The notes under the pieces were generated by a model. That model saw only the letters and a program-made list of their open reading frames with translations. It was not told the origin of the DNA and made no database searches. Positions 4,157-6,078 of a stretch of DNA of 6,078 nucleotides are shown piece after piece; within the stretch, counting starts at the first letter, position 1; the number at the start of each line of letters is the position of its first letter. Source of the stretch: Caulobacteraceae bacterium (lineage in GTDB: Bacteria > Pseudomonadota > Alphaproteobacteria > Caulobacterales > Caulobacteraceae). The stretch spans positions 1-6,078 of the forward strand of contig CANJYY010000177.1 of assembly GCA_947479185.1 (NCBI GenBank). Reading direction: 5' to 3'. The translations under genes and the position numbers were made by a program.

Positions 4157-5763
4157 CCCCGCCCCTGGGTCTGTCAGGCGAGCAGATCGAAGAGCTTTTC
4201 CCCTGCTACCTTTTGACGGACGGGGCGCTCGTCATCCGCGGCGCCGGCCGATCGATCGCCAAGTGTCTGCCCGACTTGCGCCTCGGGGAACGCCTGGATC
4301 AGTGGTTCGTTGTTGAACGCCCCATTGCAACCTTTGACCCCGCTTCCGCCGCGCGGGACCGAACCGCGATCCAGATGAGGTCGATCGACGAGCGCCTGCA
4401 GCTGGCCGGCTGCGTTCTCGAACAGCGATCCGGCTTCCTGTTCTGCATGAGCCATTCCGCGGGGACCGCCGCGGCGTGGGGCAAGTTAGGCCTTACCGCC
4501 AGTGACTTTTCCCTGGCCGATCAATCACTGGCCATCGGCACCGCCATAGGGTTGCAGTCGACCTTGATGGCCGAACTGCAGGAGATGGTCGGCAGCCTCA
4601 GGTTCGCTCGCGACGAAGCGATGGGCGCCAACCGGGCCAAATCGACCTTCCTGTCGGTCATGAGCCACGAGATCCGGACGCCGCTGAACGGCATCCTCGG
4701 CATGACCCAGGCCATGATCCGCGACGCCTCGGATGACCGGCAGCTGTCGCGGCTCGATATCATTCAGCAGTCGGGCGAAGCCCTGCTCGCCATCCTCAAT
4801 GATCTTCTGGACCTGTCCCGCATCGAGGCCGGGAAGATCACCCTGGAGTCGATCCCGTTCGACATGGGCGAGGTGCTCAGCGGAGCCTACGCGGCCTTCA
4901 CCGCCCTGGCGAACAAGAAGGGGCTCTCCCTTCACCTCGATATCGAGGCGGCCGGCGGGCGGTACATTGGCGATCCCACCCGGATCCGGCAGATCGTCTA
5001 CAACCTTCTTTCCAACGCCCTGAAATTCACCGACTCCGGGCGTGTTGATTTCAGTGCGCGCGCCCTGGCGGACGAGCTGGAGATTGTTGTCACCGACACC
5101 GGCGTCGGCATCGCGGCGGACAAGCTCTCGGAGATCTTCAGCGAATTCAGACAGGCTGACGCCTCAATCAGTCGCCGCTTCGGCGGTACGGGTCTCGGCC
5201 TGTCAATCGCCCGCAATCTGGCCTCCCTGATGGATGGCTCGATCACGGTTGAGAGCAAAGCGGGCGAAGGCTCGCGCTTCACGGTCCGCCTCCGCGTCGC
5301 CCGCACGGGCGAGGCCGCACGCGAGATGTCCGCCAACGACGAGCCTTCGACCTCTGCCGTGCCCCCGGACGCCCTGCGTGTGCTGGCCGCGGAAGACAAC
5401 CACGTCAATCAGCTCGTCCTGCGGACGCTGCTCGAACAATTCGGTGTCTCCGCGACGATGGTCGAGAACGGCGCCGAGGCCGTGGACGCCTGGCTCAGGG
5501 AGCCCTGGGACGTCATCCTGATGGACATCCAGATGCCGGTCATGGGCGGGATCGAGGCGACGCGACGGATCCGGGAGCATGAGCTTTTGGCCGGGCGCCG
5601 CCCCACACCGATCATCGCGCTGACGGCGAATTCCATGACCCACCAGCTGGAGGAGTATCGGGCGGCAGGCCTTTCCAGCGTCGTGGCCAAGCCGATCCAG
5701 GCCACAGCCCTCGTCGAGGCCCTGATCGCCGCCGTTGACGGCGGGGACGCGGTCCCGGCGTAG
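4153..5763 (+). CDS. hnoK: Hybrid histidine kinase with an N-terminal HNOBA-like domain, partner of H-NOX
   Basis: The 536-residue cytosolic kinase has no membrane segment or signal. Residues 12-125 resemble HNOBA, the PAS-like domain after H-NOX in soluble guanylate cyclase: FP (16-17), the ERP motif (55-57), LQLAG (82-86), a hydrophobic FLFCMS (95-100) and LGLTASDF (112-119) with Asp123. A probable coiled linker (about 130-165) leads to HisKA with phospho-acceptor His172 in SHEIRTPLNG. The ATPase has N284/N288 (NLLSN), DTGVGI (315-320) and GGTGLGL (344-350). A C-terminal receiver has Glu414/Asp415, phospho-acceptor Asp458, Thr491 and Lys513. All key residues are present, so it should be active. 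The expected role is autophosphorylation controlled by NO-bound H-NOX, with transfer through the receiver to an HPt protein encoded elsewhere. The symbol hnoK is by analogy with other H-NOX systems. Rare TTA (4486) and ATA (4546) codons occur. Confidence 0.93.
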   Translation: MTPPLGLSGEQIEELFPCYLLTDGALVIRGAGRSIAKCLPDLRLGERLDQWFVVERPIATFDPASAARDRTAIQMRSIDERLQLAGCVLEQRSGFLFCMSHSAGTAAAWGKLGLTASDFSLADQSLAIGTAIGLQSTLMAELQEMVGSLRFARDEAMGANRAKSTFLSVMSHEIRTPLNGILGMTQAMIRDASDDRQLSRLDIIQQSGEALLAILNDLLDLSRIEAGKITLESIPFDMGEVLSGAYAAFTALANKKGLSLHLDIEAAGGRYIGDPTRIRQIVYNLLSNALKFTDSGRVDFSARALADELEIVVTDTGVGIAADKLSEIFSEFRQADASISRRFGGTGLGLSIARNLASLMDGSITVESKAGEGSRFTVRLRVARTGEAAREMSANDEPSTSAVPPDALRVLAAEDNHVNQLVLRTLLEQFGVSATMVENGAEAVDAWLREPWDVILMDIQMPVMGGIEATRRIREHELLAGRRPTPIIALTANSMTHQLEEYRAAGLSSVVAKPIQATALVEALIAAVDGGDAVPA

Positions 5764-5767
5764 GTCT

Positions 5768-5786
5768 TCCTCCGCAGCCGGGAGGA
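5768..5786. terminator. Hairpin at the convergent end of the kinase gene (possible terminator)
   Basis: TCCTCC (5768-5773) pairs with GGAGGA (5781-5786) around a 7-base loop, starting five bases after the kinase stop codon and between two convergent genes. The place and stem fit a terminator. There is no T run after it on either strand, so it would be a weak or Rho-assisted one. Confidence 0.35.
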
Positions 5787-5813
5787 CCGCGGGCAGGTTC
5801 ACTCGCCAGCCGA

Positions 5814-6078
5814 CTAGCCTCTGGGCGTTCCCGGCGCCGCCGCCGGCGCGGGAGCAGCCGCCGCAGTTCTCGCCACGGCCGGGCCCACCGGCGCGGGCTT
5901 GTCGCGGAAGCGGACCTTCATCTTCGAGACCCAGCCAGCGAAGCCTTCGTTGTCGGCCACGGTGCGGCTGAAGTCGTTGGCAGTCAGGGCGCCGCCGTCG
6001 ACGCCGGCGAAGGCCACGCGCAGGGCGTCGGGATTGCGGGCCAGTTCGATGTAGCTGCTGAACCGGTCGCGCAGACGG
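5814..6078 (-). CDS. C-terminal part of an unidentified protein (runs off right edge)
   Basis: A minus-strand frame is open from the window edge to a TAG at 5814-5816, giving the last 87 residues of a protein whose start is outside. The visible part begins RLRDRFSSYIELARNPDALR, continues through FAGVDGGALTANDFSRTVAD (23-42) and GWVSKMKVRFRD (48-59), and ends in an Ala/Pro-rich, probably disordered tail (60-87). Codon use is typical of the window, with G or C at most third positions, which supports a real gene. An in-frame GTG at 6017 exists, but the frame continues in the same style upstream of it, so I treat the gene as truncated by the window. I do not recognise the family. It converges on the kinase gene. 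Confidence 0.65.
   Translation of the reverse strand, partial: RLRDRFSSYIELARNPDALRVAFAGVDGGALTANDFSRTVADNEGFAGWVSKMKVRFRDKPAPVGPAVARTAAAAPAPAAAPGTPRG

Noticed and set aside
5203..5802. Minus-strand frame of 199 codons opposite the kinase end
   Set aside because: It is antisense to the ATPase and receiver motifs of the kinase, with no recognisable domain and no ribosome binding site.
1..6078. Mobile elements, CRISPR array, tRNA or rRNA genes
   Set aside because: I looked for transposase or integrase motifs, regularly spaced repeats and tRNA-like cloverleaf sequences and saw none; nearly all the window is accounted for by ordinary genes.

Overview
The window is GC-rich and looks like chromosome from a stalked or dimorphic alphaproteobacterium, most likely order Caulobacterales (a Caulobacter or Phenylobacterium relative). 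This rests on the fliE-flgC-flgB set facing fliO-fliP, a perfect CtrA-type box (TTAA-N7-TTAA) between them, and strong GC bias at third codon positions. The assignment is inference, because no marker gene is present.

Layout: (1) Positions 1-26 hold the first codons of a minus-strand gene for a secreted or lipid-anchored protein, preceded by a strong ribosome binding site. (2) Positions 164-1337, minus strand, are an early flagellar operon flgB-flgC-fliE, encoding the proximal rod and the MS-ring/rod adaptor. (3) Positions 1338-1436 are a divergent control region with the CtrA box. (4) Positions 1437-2545, plus strand, are fliO-fliP, export-gate assembly and core proteins, overlapping by one base. 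(5) Positions 2694-3461, plus strand, encode a seven-helix, histidine-containing membrane protein of unknown function, possibly preceded by a translationally coupled 26-codon ORF. (6) Positions 3605-5763, plus strand, are the most interesting part: an H-NOX haem gas sensor overlapping by ATGA with a cytosolic hybrid histidine kinase. The kinase's N-terminus resembles HNOBA, the domain that follows H-NOX in animal soluble guanylate cyclase. (7) Positions 5814-6078, minus strand, are the C-terminal end of an unidentified gene converging on the kinase.

How the parts work together: the flagellar genes build the inner rod and the type III export gate, and are probably switched on early by CtrA from one shared divergent site. 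The H-NOX/kinase pair is a nitric-oxide sensing phosphorelay input: haem-NO binding by the small protein should be passed through HNOBA and a coiled linker to kinase activity, then to the attached receiver. No separate phosphotransfer protein or output regulator is in the window. A link between NO sensing and motility or attachment is plausible from position and from other H-NOX systems, but is not shown by the sequence.

The families themselves are known. The parts that may be undescribed are the split guanylate-cyclase-like sensor arrangement beside flagellar genes, the nested inverted repeat just upstream of the H-NOX gene, and a possible leaderless flgB start dictated by the CtrA box.
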